DNA from: CAJPPJ01 sp963545265
Lineage (GTDB): Bacteria; Bacillota_I; Bacilli_A; RF39; UBA660
Assembly: GCA_963545265.1 (NCBI GenBank)
Contig: CAUUHY010000006.1
Location: 1-46,278, forward strand
Reading direction: 5' to 3'
DNA: 46,278 nt
The notes under the pieces were generated by a model. The model did no database searches. It was not told the origin of the DNA and saw only the letters and a list, made by a program, of their open reading frames with translations. A program made the position numbers and the translations under genes. Position 1 is the stretch's first letter, and every line of letters begins with the position of its first letter. This document shows positions 1 to 7,756 of the stretch, piece by piece.

Positions 1-1
1 A

Positions 2-337
2 AAATATAATGAAGATGTTAAAAAATATTTTGATTACAAAGATACTTGGTTTGTTTTTGGAAATGGAGATATTATTAAAGATTATCAAATTAATAATGTT
101 CGTAAAAAAGCATTTAAAGATGCTAAAATAAAAGAAATAACTAACCATGAATTTAGACATTCACATGTCAGTTTGTGCATAAATGAGTATTTAAAGTCAG
201 GTCAAAATGATGCTAATAAATTCATGTTTATAATGAGTCAAAGAATGGGACATTCAATAAACGTAATGCAATCAATTTATTTGCATTTATTTCCAGAAAC
301 TCAAAATAAAGTTATTGATTTACTAGATAATTTATAA
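2..337 (+). CDS. Tyrosine recombinase/integrase, C-terminal fragment (5' end outside window)
   Basis: The frame is open from base 2 and stops with TAA at 335-337, so only about the last 111 residues are seen. It carries the end of a phage/ICE-type tyrosine recombinase catalytic domain: the HEFRHSH box (HxxR), then MGHS about 40 residues later, and IYLHLFPE holding the likely Tyr nucleophile. The N-terminal arm-binding and core-binding domains are off the window. It is one of only two plus-strand protein genes here and converges on the CRISPR array. Two tandem copies of a 12-base word follow its stop. It may be the edge of a mobile element; which element cannot be told. Confidence 0.85.
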   Translation, partial: KYNEDVKKYFDYKDTWFVFGNGDIIKDYQINNVRKKAFKDAKIKEITNHEFRHSHVSLCINEYLKSGQNDANKFMFIMSQRMGHSINVMQSIYLHLFPETQNKVIDLLDNL

Positions 338-350
338 AAGATTTAAAAAA

Positions 351-374
351 TAGTACCTAAAATAGTACCTAAAA
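351..374. repeat. Tandem 12-bp direct repeat after the integrase stop
   Basis: TAGTACCTAAAA occurs twice back to back (351-362 and 363-374), 14 bases after the recombinase stop. Integrases often sit beside their attachment site, so this may be an attachment or arm-type binding site, but no second copy was noticed in the window. The function is inference. Confidence 0.4.
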
Positions 375-401
375 ATTATAAAACATATATATTATAAGGA
401 A

Positions 402-832
402 AAATAGTATTCATAAGATATTACATTACTCTCAAACTTAAAGGTTCATCATCTGAAAGTAAAAACGTTTGATATTCATAAGATATTACATTACTCTCAA
501 ACTTTGTAAGACCTAATATATAGTCAGTTGATGTTTGATATTCATAAGATATTACATTACTCTCAAACCTTATAAAAACACTTGATAAAACGTATAATGT
601 TTGATATTCATAAGATATTACATTACTCTCAAACCTCCGAATATACAGCTATTGTTGTTTAATTGTTTGATATTCATAAGATATTACATTACTCTCAAAC
701 TGGAAGATAATTCTTTAATAAGTCGTTATAGTTTGATATTCATAAGATATTACATTACTCTCAAACACTTACCACTCCATTAATAGCTTTGTGTGTGTTT
801 GATATTCATAAGATATTACATTACTCTCAAAC
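402..832 (-). CRISPR. Type II-A CRISPR array, 7 repeats and 6 spacers
   Basis: Repeats of 36 bp lie at 402-437, 467-502, 533-568, 599-634, 665-700, 731-766 and 797-832. Spacers are 30 bp except the leftmost (438-466, 29 bp). Repeats 2-7 look identical. The leftmost differs at five of its first six plus-strand positions, marking it as the old, trailer end. Read on the minus strand the repeat starts GTTTGAGAGTAATGTAA and ends ATCAAAC. It pairs with the tracrRNA at 7112-7262, so the array is transcribed leftward, in line with the cas genes, with its leader at 833-922. Spacer targets cannot be named without a search. Confidence 0.97.
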
Positions 833-922
833 CTCAAATCTCAAATTTTAACATTATACATGTTTAAGAGTAATGTAAAATAATAAAAATGTGATATGAA
901 AATATATATAATATTTAAAGAC
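833..922 (-). promoter_or_regulatory. CRISPR leader with putative array promoter
   Basis: This 90-bp stretch lies between the csn2 stop and the newest repeat. On the minus strand it has a perfect TATAAT (plus-strand 853-858), which would start RNA about 13 bases before the first repeat. No good -35 box is seen. The plus strand at 862-878 reads GTTTAAGAGTAATGTAA, a 16/17 match to the 5' end of the crRNA-sense repeat but in the opposite orientation to the array, overlapping the -35/-10 spacer region. Confidence 0.7.
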
Positions 923-1585
923 TCATAATTCACATAAATTATTATCTATAATATACAACTTTTCATTAGGAAAATATACCCTATTATTATAATTTTCTAT
1001 AAAAGTTAAAGAAATTTCTTTCCTCTCTATTTCTGAAAATAAATTTTTATATTCTTCATCAGTAAAATAGTTTCTAGAATTTATTAAAATTATATGTTTT
1101 ATTTTTAAATAATTTTGTATTAAATCTAAATAATTTAAAAATTTATCTATTATATTTTCTTTTTCATTAAATCTTAAACTACTTATCTTTAAAAGATCTT
1201 CTATATTTAAAGAACTGTCGTAAGTTAAGCTATAGTTATTATTGAATATTGCATTTTTTATGAACTCGTTTATATTTTTTTCTAACTGATCAAATTCTTT
1301 ATAATAATTAACAAGGATTTCTTCTTTAACCTCTTTATACAAACCATTTAATATAACTCTTTCATTTAAGTCTAATAAAACTAAATTATTTATTAGAATT
1401 ATATTTTTATTTATATCTAATTTTTCATAATTATCATTATATAATATAAAACCATTTTCTTTTTTCAATTTCTCTTTATTTATATCTTCTACTATAATTC
1501 TAAAAAGTTCGATATTTTCTATAACTAAAGTACTTATACCTTCTAACTTTATTTCATGTTCAAATTTTTCGTGTTTTAATATCAT
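923..1585 (-). CDS. csn2: CRISPR-associated protein Csn2 (type II-A)
   Basis: This is a 220-residue protein, last in the cas operon and next to the array leader, the defining position of csn2 in type II-A systems. Csn2 forms a DNA-end-binding ring that works with Cas1-Cas2 during spacer capture. The assignment rests on length, the N-terminal MILKHEKFEHEIKLEG start followed by a beta-rich portion, alternating charged helical segments, and gene order cas9-cas1-cas2-csn2. Its start ATGA overlaps the cas2 stop by 4 bases, indicating translational coupling. Sequence conservation in this family is low, so context carries much of the weight. Confidence 0.9.
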   Translation of the reverse strand: MILKHEKFEHEIKLEGISTLVIENIELFRIIVEDINKEKLKKENGFILYNDNYEKLDINKNIILINNLVLLDLNERVILNGLYKEVKEEILVNYYKEFDQLEKNINEFIKNAIFNNNYSLTYDSSLNIEDLLKISSLRFNEKENIIDKFLNYLDLIQNYLKIKHIILINSRNYFTDEEYKNLFSEIERKEISLTFIENYNNRVYFPNEKLYIIDNNLCEL

Positions 1586-1902
1586 ATTACTATCATCCTA
1601 TTATCGTTATTAATTGTATCTGATTTTACTTCTCCTATTAAATTTATAATATTACCAAATTGTTTTTCAGTTACAATCAATATTTGTACTAAACCAGATT
1701 TAGGTTTATTCGCTTCTAACCTATTAATTACTAAATTAACTATTGTAGGATTTAACGCTATTTTAGAGTACACAGATTCTTGTAACATTACAAAACCATT
1801 TCTAATTAAAAATTTTCTAAACTTTATATATTCATTATTTTCACTTCTAGTTACATTTGGTAAATCAAAAAATACTATTACTCTCATATATCTATAACTC
1901 AT
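1582..1902 (-). CDS. cas2: CRISPR-associated endoribonuclease-fold protein Cas2
   Basis: This 106-residue protein has the ferredoxin-fold Cas2 pattern: first strand MRVIVFFDLPNVTRSE with the conserved Asp, then YIKFRKFLIRNGFVMLQESVY, typical of type II Cas2. It partners Cas1 in the spacer integration complex. It overlaps cas1 (ATGA) upstream and csn2 (ATGA) downstream by 4 bases each, so all three should be translated as a coupled unit. Length is usual for the family. Confidence 0.96.
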   Translation of the reverse strand: MSYRYMRVIVFFDLPNVTRSENNEYIKFRKFLIRNGFVMLQESVYSKIALNPTIVNLVINRLEANKPKSGLVQILIVTEKQFGNIINLIGEVKSDTINNDNRMIVI

Positions 1903-2777
1903 ATTTTAATAAATTTTACTTCCCCTTCTTCATTATTTTCACTTAATACATCAAGTATTGATTTAGTATATATATTTATAGCATTATTAACTGTTTGTTT
2001 TCTTCCATTTATTTCTATTTCTTGATTTAAAATATTTTGTAGTTCTCTTTTTTCATTTGTATCAAAATTATCAAAATTCTTTTCATATACAAATTTATCT
2101 ATTATTATTCTAAACGGTTCCATCAAATCTGATGCTAAATTATAGTAATTATGCTGACTAGAATGAAATATACCAAGTTCAGTTATATAACCATTAGCTT
2201 TTACAGATATTATAAAACTAGATAATAATATTTGATAACCATAATTTAAACAAGCATTTATAATATCATTTTCTCCTCTTTTAAAATCTTTTCCAAATAA
2301 AGCTGAGAAATATACTTTAGCTGCTAATCCTTCTCTATTAGTGGAATCAAAATCTTCTATTTGATCTAAATACTTATCTAATAAATCTATTGATTCTTGG
2401 CTTTTATTTAAATCTTCAAGTAATTTTTTTTGATTAAATATTTTGTTATAAACTATAATACTCCAAATCTTAGCTTTTTGATGATCTGTCCATTTAGTTT
2501 GTAGCAATACTTTTTTACTACAATCATGACAACCATAAAATGGAAGCAAAGAAGAAATAGGAATGTGTTTATCATCGCAAAAAACAGTTGGTATTTTTTG
2601 CTTAGAAAGTTCTACCAATAAACAACTTGTAATTGATATTTGATTACTTTCTAAAATCAACATTTCTATTTCTTCTAAATTTATTTTAATAACATCTTCT
2701 ATACTTCTAATTACTAAATTATTAAGTTTTAAATCTAATTTAGAACCTTTAGTAATTACGACAGTTCTCCACCCCAT
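1899..2777 (-). CDS. cas1: CRISPR-associated integrase Cas1 (type II)
   Basis: This 292-residue protein begins MGWRTVVITKGSKLDLK, the classic start of type II Cas1. The catalytic metal ligands are visible: Glu149 in NREGLAAKVYF, a His in HSSQHNYYNLASDL and a Glu in DLMEPFR. Cas1 with Cas2 inserts new spacers at the leader end of the array. The gene starts 10 bases after the cas9 stop with an AAGGA Shine-Dalgarno and overlaps cas2 by 4 bases. Nothing suggests inactivation, so the locus should still be able to adapt. Confidence 0.97.
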   Translation of the reverse strand: MGWRTVVITKGSKLDLKLNNLVIRSIEDVIKINLEEIEMLILESNQISITSCLLVELSKQKIPTVFCDDKHIPISSLLPFYGCHDCSKKVLLQTKWTDHQKAKIWSIIVYNKIFNQKKLLEDLNKSQESIDLLDKYLDQIEDFDSTNREGLAAKVYFSALFGKDFKRGENDIINACLNYGYQILLSSFIISVKANGYITELGIFHSSQHNYYNLASDLMEPFRIIIDKFVYEKNFDNFDTNEKRELQNILNQEIEINGRKQTVNNAINIYTKSILDVLSENNEEGEVKFIKI

Positions 2778-2787
2778 TATTCATTCC

Positions 2788-5700
2788 TTATTTTATTCTT
2801 TTCTTATTTTCAAATATACCAGTAACTGATTCATTGTGAATGTAAAACTTATTACCTAAAATATTATTAGAAATCCTAATTCTATCACCTGATGTATAAT
2901 TAAATTCTGGATAATTAGGAATCTGTGCTGTTACATCAAATAATTTTAATGTTTCCTTTATAACAGAAGCTTTTTCATAAAATTTCAAATTATTAAACTT
3001 ACTATCACTATTATAAAAAATATCTTTTATATTATACTTCATATTTTTATATATTGTTTCACATTTTTCTTTGAATAATAAATAAATATTATTTAAAGTA
3101 TCTTCTTCTAATATAAACCAATCATCTTTTTCATAATATTTTCTTATTTTATATTCAGTCTTTTCAAAAAGTTCTTTTTCTTCTTCGCTAGCAAAAACTA
3201 ACTTTTTATCTTTTATATATTTATTAGATATCTTATTATACTTATTTAAATATAATAATATATGATATAAATCAGATACTTTATCGTTTTCTAAATATAA
3301 TTCAACATTATTGTTTAAGGTAAACTTTAATCCTCCACTAGCTTTTCCAGTAATTCTATATTCATGATTATTATATGTTATCTTAGTATTTTGTCTTACC
3401 TTTTCAGCTAAAATTATAGGATTTTCCATTCCTAAAGTATTAATACAATAATTTCTTAAATCATCTTTATTTTTTATTTTTTTCATATCTATTACTGGAA
3501 GAGATATTATTTGTACTTTTTCTTTATTTTTTTCTTTAAATTTAACAATAAAAAAATATGCTGTACTAAGACTATTAAATCCTCCATATTTAGATATATC
3601 ACTTAATCTACCTTCTTTTAAAGATCTCATAGAAGTATTTTTATCAGTCTTTTTATATAAAGTTTCATCATAAAAATTACCATGTGATTCTTCTATTTTC
3701 TTTGTAACTAATACATTACTAGTATCCATCATTTCTCTTATTTCAGTTATTCTAATTGGTGACCATATCTTAGTTTCTTCTACTATCGTTTCATTATTAT
3801 CAGATTTCTTTTTAAACTTCTTAATTATTACATCTTTGACAAAAAGTTTATCTAAGTCATAATCTCTTCTATTTTTTCTTTCTTGAGAAGTTAAATCATC
3901 ATCTTTAAAATATTTATAAATATTTTTAGTAAATCTTCTTGTATAAATATCTCCACTTAAAACTGCTAGATATGCATCATGTGCATGATGAAAATTATTT
4001 AATTCTCTTACCTTTTTAATTTCTAAAGCTTCTCTCATTTTTTTAGATACTGATACTTTAATCATATTTACATCAATATCTTTATAATATTCTTCCAATA
4101 CATCTTTTAATATTTTTATTGATTGACTTGTTTCTACTAATTGTCTAGCTACAAAACCAGATAATTCTTCGCTAGTAAGAGGTGTATTTCTAGTAAGTCT
4201 TCTAAATGTTTCTTCACTAATTAAATTTTTATCTAATAACATTTTCCAACGAGCTGTGTTTTTAATTCTAATTTCTTCACTCAATGGATAATTATCTTGC
4301 TTAAGATTATTTTCATCTTTTGTTACTAACACCTTATTTACAATACTATCATCTCCACTTTTACTATATGGATAAATATGATCGATATCATACATAGTAT
4401 TATTGTGAATTAAATCATGAAAATTTATTAATTTATCTGAATACATAGATTTACCTAGCTGTTTATAATATAAGTATATTTTTTCATTTCTTAGTTGATC
4501 TTCGGTTAAAGTTTCTAAATTATTTTTATCTTGTTCAAAGTATTCTTCATTAATATTTTTTAATAATTCTTTTATTTGTTCTTTTCTAGAACTTTTTCTT
4601 TTCTTAACTTTATCTTCTTCCCTTGTTGTTTCTAAGAAAACTTTTTTTGGCAAACAACCTTTTACTTTAATTATTTCTTCTATTATTTTTAATGCTTGCC
4701 AAGTAGATTTTTTAACTGCTGGAGAAATATATCTTTCATTCATTATATTTTCATAAGTTAATTCTTTTTTACCTATGTCATTACCTTTATTAATTTCATT
4801 TATACTTTTGAGGAAAGTATAACCACGTTTATTATTATTAACATCTGCTAAGATTTCCATTAAATTATCATTAGTACTTTCTAATGCTTCCATTATATTT
4901 TCAAAACTTTCACCAGTTTCTGGACTTTCTCCAGGTACTTCTAGCAATAATTTTTTAGAGAAATTACCAAATCCACTAAATTTAAGAGTATTTATTTTTC
5001 TAATTTCTTCTTCTGTTAAAATTGCAGAATAATCTTTTCTTATTTTTCTTTCGAATATTTCTTTATTATCACCATATATAGTTTTATATTTTATTATATT
5101 TTCTATCATTTCATTATATGGATTAATTTCTATATTTTTATCTTTAAATATATTTTTAAATGTTATATAAGAACTCAAATTAGATTTAAAACTTATATCT
5201 AAACCTGAGATATCTTTTTTATCAAGTTTAACATTATACTTAGCTTCATAATAATTACATAACTGTTTTATAGTTACTTTAGAAAATTTTTTAAATAAAT
5301 TTTCAATAAAATCATCTTTTAAACCTTTTGCTATATCATCCCCTCTTATTTTCATATTATTAAGTTCATTTAATAACATAAATTTTTGATATAACATAGA
5401 TGATTTTGGGATTACATCTTCCCCTATTAAATAAGTACATTTATTAGTCATTCTAAGAATAAATTCTTCTGCTGTTTTACTAGTATCAACTACTTTTTCA
5501 AAATTCCATGGATATATTTTTTCATTACTTTTCTTTTCAATCCAAGCATGTCCACTAGTATCTTTATGATAAGGATTTAATGGTCCTACATAATAAGGTA
5601 TTTTAAATTCCATTATTTTTATTATTTTATCTTTTGTAATATATTCATTTTCATCTTTATCATTTAAAAATGAGTAATACTTACTTGCTTTTTCTATTAT

Positions 5701-7017
5701 TTTTTCCAACTCTTGTTTATGTAGTTGATAAGGAATACTACCATTAATATTAGTTCTTATTTTTTTCAAACAATTAGATTCAGATAATTTTTCTAATATT
5801 TCTTCATATAATTTTTTATCTTCTTCTTTTATAGTATTTTTATATTTTTCCAATATGTTTTTAAAATATTTATTTACTTGTTTTAAAGGATCTTCTCCAA
5901 CAGATATTTTATCTATCGCTTCTTTATGCTTTCCTTTTTTATTAAGTCCAATATACGCTACATAATTATTTTTTTCTTTAGAATCTTTAAAAGCTTTATA
6001 ATATTCTTCACTACTTCCATATTCTTTTATTAAATATTTTAACTTACTTAAATCTTCTTTGTGTTCTTCATATAAATTAACTCTATATTCTGATAATGTA
6101 GAAGAATTTTTTAATATATCATTTATTATTGTCCAATCATATAAGCCTTTAATTATATCTATTAAAGCTATTCTTTCATTAAGTATTGGTTCTATTTCAA
6201 CTCTTAAAATATCATATTCTTTTTCACCAAGTTTAATAGTTTTAGCTTTTTCTTTTTCATCTACTATTTCTTCATCATCAAAAAGTTTAACTAAATTAGT
6301 TGATAAACCTAATATACCATTTAATATTTCAATAAGATTAGTATCTTTTATATAAGTTTTAAATTCTTTTTGTTTTTCTTTCTTTTTTAAACTTTTATTA
6401 CTAATTGTTTTTTCAATTTTATCAAAATCTTCTTCTTCAAAACTAATATAACCATTATCTTTTAAATATTCATTTAACTCAGTAAACGATTTTTTAAAAT
6501 CGGTGATATTTTCAATACTTCCTTCGTGCAAAAAATTACCTCTATTTTTAACAATATGATGAATTGCTAAATATATTAATCTTATATCTTTTTTATCATC
6601 ACTTTCCATCAAATTTTTTCTTAAATGAAATATTGTTGGATATTCTTTATAAAAATCTTTATCTTTATAATTCATATCTGCAAATAAAGTATCATCTGTA
6701 AGTAAAGACTCATCTTTATCTTCTTTATAATATTTACTTTCATTAAGTCTTAAAAAGAATTTGTTATCAACTTTAGCTATTTCATCTTTAAATATATCTT
6801 GAAGTAACTTAATTCTATGTACTCTTCTTTTTAATCTTCTTCTGAGAGATCTTTTTTCTCTTCTTGCTTGAGCAGTTTGACCTTCTTCAAAAAGTCTAGT
6901 TCCCCATAAATTTTTATTTTTATATTTTAAAATTTTATAATTTTGATCAGTTACTGCCCATCCAACTGAAGATGTACCTAAATCTATACCTATATAATAT
7001 TCATTATTTTCTGTCAT
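2788..7017 (-). CDS. cas9: Cas9 RNA-guided endonuclease (type II-A)
   Basis: This 1409-residue protein is in the size range of II-A Cas9. RuvC-I is YIGIDLGTSSVGWAV with catalytic Asp12. An arginine-rich bridge helix follows (QARREKRSLRRRLKRR). RuvC-II is VFLETTRE with Glu796, the HNH motif is YDIDHIYPYSKSGDDS with His880, and RuvC-III is HHAHDAYLA with His1013 and Asp1014. All nuclease residues are present, so it should cut both strands guided by crRNA:tracrRNA. The start is supported by GGAG just upstream and a promoter at 7036-7063. It heads the cas operon. The PAM cannot be inferred from sequence by eye. Confidence 0.98.
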   Translation of the reverse strand: MTENNEYYIGIDLGTSSVGWAVTDQNYKILKYKNKNLWGTRLFEEGQTAQARREKRSLRRRLKRRVHRIKLLQDIFKDEIAKVDNKFFLRLNESKYYKEDKDESLLTDDTLFADMNYKDKDFYKEYPTIFHLRKNLMESDDKKDIRLIYLAIHHIVKNRGNFLHEGSIENITDFKKSFTELNEYLKDNGYISFEEEDFDKIEKTISNKSLKKKEKQKEFKTYIKDTNLIEILNGILGLSTNLVKLFDDEEIVDEKEKAKTIKLGEKEYDILRVEIEPILNERIALIDIIKGLYDWTIINDILKNSSTLSEYRVNLYEEHKEDLSKLKYLIKEYGSSEEYYKAFKDSKEKNNYVAYIGLNKKGKHKEAIDKISVGEDPLKQVNKYFKNILEKYKNTIKEEDKKLYEEILEKLSESNCLKKIRTNINGSIPYQLHKQELEKIIEKASKYYSFLNDKDENEYITKDKIIKIMEFKIPYYVGPLNPYHKDTSGHAWIEKKSNEKIYPWNFEKVVDTSKTAEEFILRMTNKCTYLIGEDVIPKSSMLYQKFMLLNELNNMKIRGDDIAKGLKDDFIENLFKKFSKVTIKQLCNYYEAKYNVKLDKKDISGLDISFKSNLSSYITFKNIFKDKNIEINPYNEMIENIIKYKTIYGDNKEIFERKIRKDYSAILTEEEIRKINTLKFSGFGNFSKKLLLEVPGESPETGESFENIMEALESTNDNLMEILADVNNNKRGYTFLKSINEINKGNDIGKKELTYENIMNERYISPAVKKSTWQALKIIEEIIKVKGCLPKKVFLETTREEDKVKKRKSSRKEQIKELLKNINEEYFEQDKNNLETLTEDQLRNEKIYLYYKQLGKSMYSDKLINFHDLIHNNTMYDIDHIYPYSKSGDDSIVNKVLVTKDENNLKQDNYPLSEEIRIKNTARWKMLLDKNLISEETFRRLTRNTPLTSEELSGFVARQLVETSQSIKILKDVLEEYYKDIDVNMIKVSVSKKMREALEIKKVRELNNFHHAHDAYLAVLSGDIYTRRFTKNIYKYFKDDDLTSQERKNRRDYDLDKLFVKDVIIKKFKKKSDNNETIVEETKIWSPIRITEIREMMDTSNVLVTKKIEESHGNFYDETLYKKTDKNTSMRSLKEGRLSDISKYGGFNSLSTAYFFIVKFKEKNKEKVQIISLPVIDMKKIKNKDDLRNYCINTLGMENPIILAEKVRQNTKITYNNHEYRITGKASGGLKFTLNNNVELYLENDKVSDLYHILLYLNKYNKISNKYIKDKKLVFASEEEKELFEKTEYKIRKYYEKDDWFILEEDTLNNIYLLFKEKCETIYKNMKYNIKDIFYNSDSKFNNLKFYEKASVIKETLKLFDVTAQIPNYPEFNYTSGDRIRISNNILGNKFYIHNESVTGIFENKKRIK

Positions 7018-7035
7018 ATTTTCTCCTTTAATTTT

Positions 7036-7063
7036 ATTATAATCTTAGTTTTATAAAAATCAA
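7036..7063 (-). promoter_or_regulatory. Putative cas operon promoter
   Basis: On the minus strand TTGATT (7058-7063) and TATAAT (7036-7041) are 16 bases apart. Transcription would start near 7029, giving a leader of about 12 bases that contains the AAAGGAGA ribosome site before the cas9 ATG. It is back to back with the tracrRNA promoter. Confidence 0.6.
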
Positions 7064-7076
7064 TTAATAAATATTC

Positions 7077-7105
7077 TTGACAAAATATAATTTTAATTCT
7101 AACAT
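7077..7105 (+). promoter_or_regulatory. Putative tracrRNA promoter
   Basis: A perfect TTGACA (7077-7082) is followed after 17 bases by TAACAT (7100-7105). The predicted start is about 7112, a little before the anti-repeat. It diverges from the cas9 promoter, the usual arrangement in type II-A loci with tracrRNA upstream of cas9. Confidence 0.6.
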
Positions 7106-7111
7106 TATAAG

Positions 7112-7262
7112 TGAAATCAATCGATTTCATTCATAAGATATTATGTTACAAGTTCAAATAAAAATTTATTGTAATCGTTTGTAAGACGAATTCACTTTAT
7201 GTGGGATTCATTTACTATGTAACATTTAAAAACACATTAGTTTAACTAATGTGTTTTTTTTA
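7112..7262 (+). ncRNA. tracrRNA for the type II-A Cas9
   Basis: Bases 7129-7143 (ATTCATAAGATATTA) are a 15-base perfect complement to the 3' part of the crRNA repeat. TTAC (7146-7149) then pairs with repeat GTAA, AAG (7150-7152) forms the tracr side of the bulge, and TTCAAAT (7153-7159) pairs with repeat GTTTGAG as the lower stem. This is the standard lower stem-bulge-upper stem design. Downstream are a short AAUAA/UUAUU nexus-like stem, a CGTT/GACG hairpin, a CAC/GTG hairpin near 7190-7212, and a terminator at 7229-7262. The long duplex is the expected RNase III substrate. The 5' end is inferred from the promoter. Confidence 0.92.
7229..7262. terminator. Bidirectional terminator of tracrRNA and the 7277-7666 gene
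   Basis: AACACATTAG pairs with CTAATGTGTT around a short TTTAA loop, followed by eight T on the plus strand. On the minus strand the same stem is followed by TTTTT, so it can also end transcription of the convergent gene whose stop is at 7277. Confidence 0.85.
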
Positions 7263-7276
7263 TTATAAATATATAT

Positions 7277-7666
7277 CTATATATTTATAATATTTTTGGG
7301 AAAATTAATTTTATATTTTTCTTTATTTTTATAAATATATTCTTTAGTAAGAGGATAGCGATTTGTATTCCAAAAATCATAATTTTTCTGTATCAATTCA
7401 TCAGTTATATCGTTAGCCATTTTTATCATTTCTAAAAACTCTTCTTTTACATTAATAGGAGCTTTGGCATAGTCTAAATCTTTTATAGTTTTAATTGTAG
7501 TTATCTTTTTTTGATTCCACAATTTAATTATGTTAAAACATCTTCTAAATCCTATTTTAACTTCATCTGGATCTTCCTCATAAGACCATCTAAAATCAAA
7601 TAAAATGGATTGTAAAATTTCACATCTTACCTCTGTTATTCTGTTTTGTAATAGCTTATTTTCCAT
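7277..7666 (-). CDS. Hypothetical protein, 129 aa
   Basis: I do not recognise this protein. It is soluble with no signal or membrane segment, probably mostly helical, and has several Trp residues (FRWSYEE, KLWNQKK, FWNTNRYPLTKEY). A GGAGG site (CCTCC at 7671-7675) and a TATAAT (7700-7705) directly upstream give it its own expression. It converges on the tracrRNA and shares its terminator. Its location beside a Cas9 locus makes an accessory or anti-CRISPR role conceivable, but nothing in the sequence shows it. Confidence 0.75.
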   Translation of the reverse strand: MENKLLQNRITEVRCEILQSILFDFRWSYEEDPDEVKIGFRRCFNIIKLWNQKKITTIKTIKDLDYAKAPINVKEEFLEMIKMANDITDELIQKNYDFWNTNRYPLTKEYIYKNKEKYKINFPKNIINI

Positions 7667-7756
7667 TATTCCTCCACTATTAATTTACTTATATTTAAGA
7701 TTATATAAAAATAAATTAATATGTATCTCAAAATAAAATATTTTATTCTAATATTT

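Noticed and set aside
601..783. Open frame of 60 codons across CRISPR repeats
   Set aside because: It translates the repeat units themselves (IFIRYYITLK repeated) and has no ribosome site.
842..861. Sequence beside the inverted leader repeat read as a guide against the tracrRNA/cas9 promoter (shared TAACATTATA at 849-858 and 7100-7109)
   Set aside because: Only 15 of 20 bases agree, with mismatches at the seed end, and a shared AT-rich 10-mer is expected by chance in a window of this size.
6059..6355. Plus-strand frame inside cas9
   Set aside because: It is the shadow of an intact Cas9 frame with all motifs; it has no initiation signals.
7018..7130. Long-form tracrRNA acting as a natural single guide that represses cas9
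   Set aside because: No repeat-like segment able to pair with the anti-repeat was found upstream of it on the same strand.
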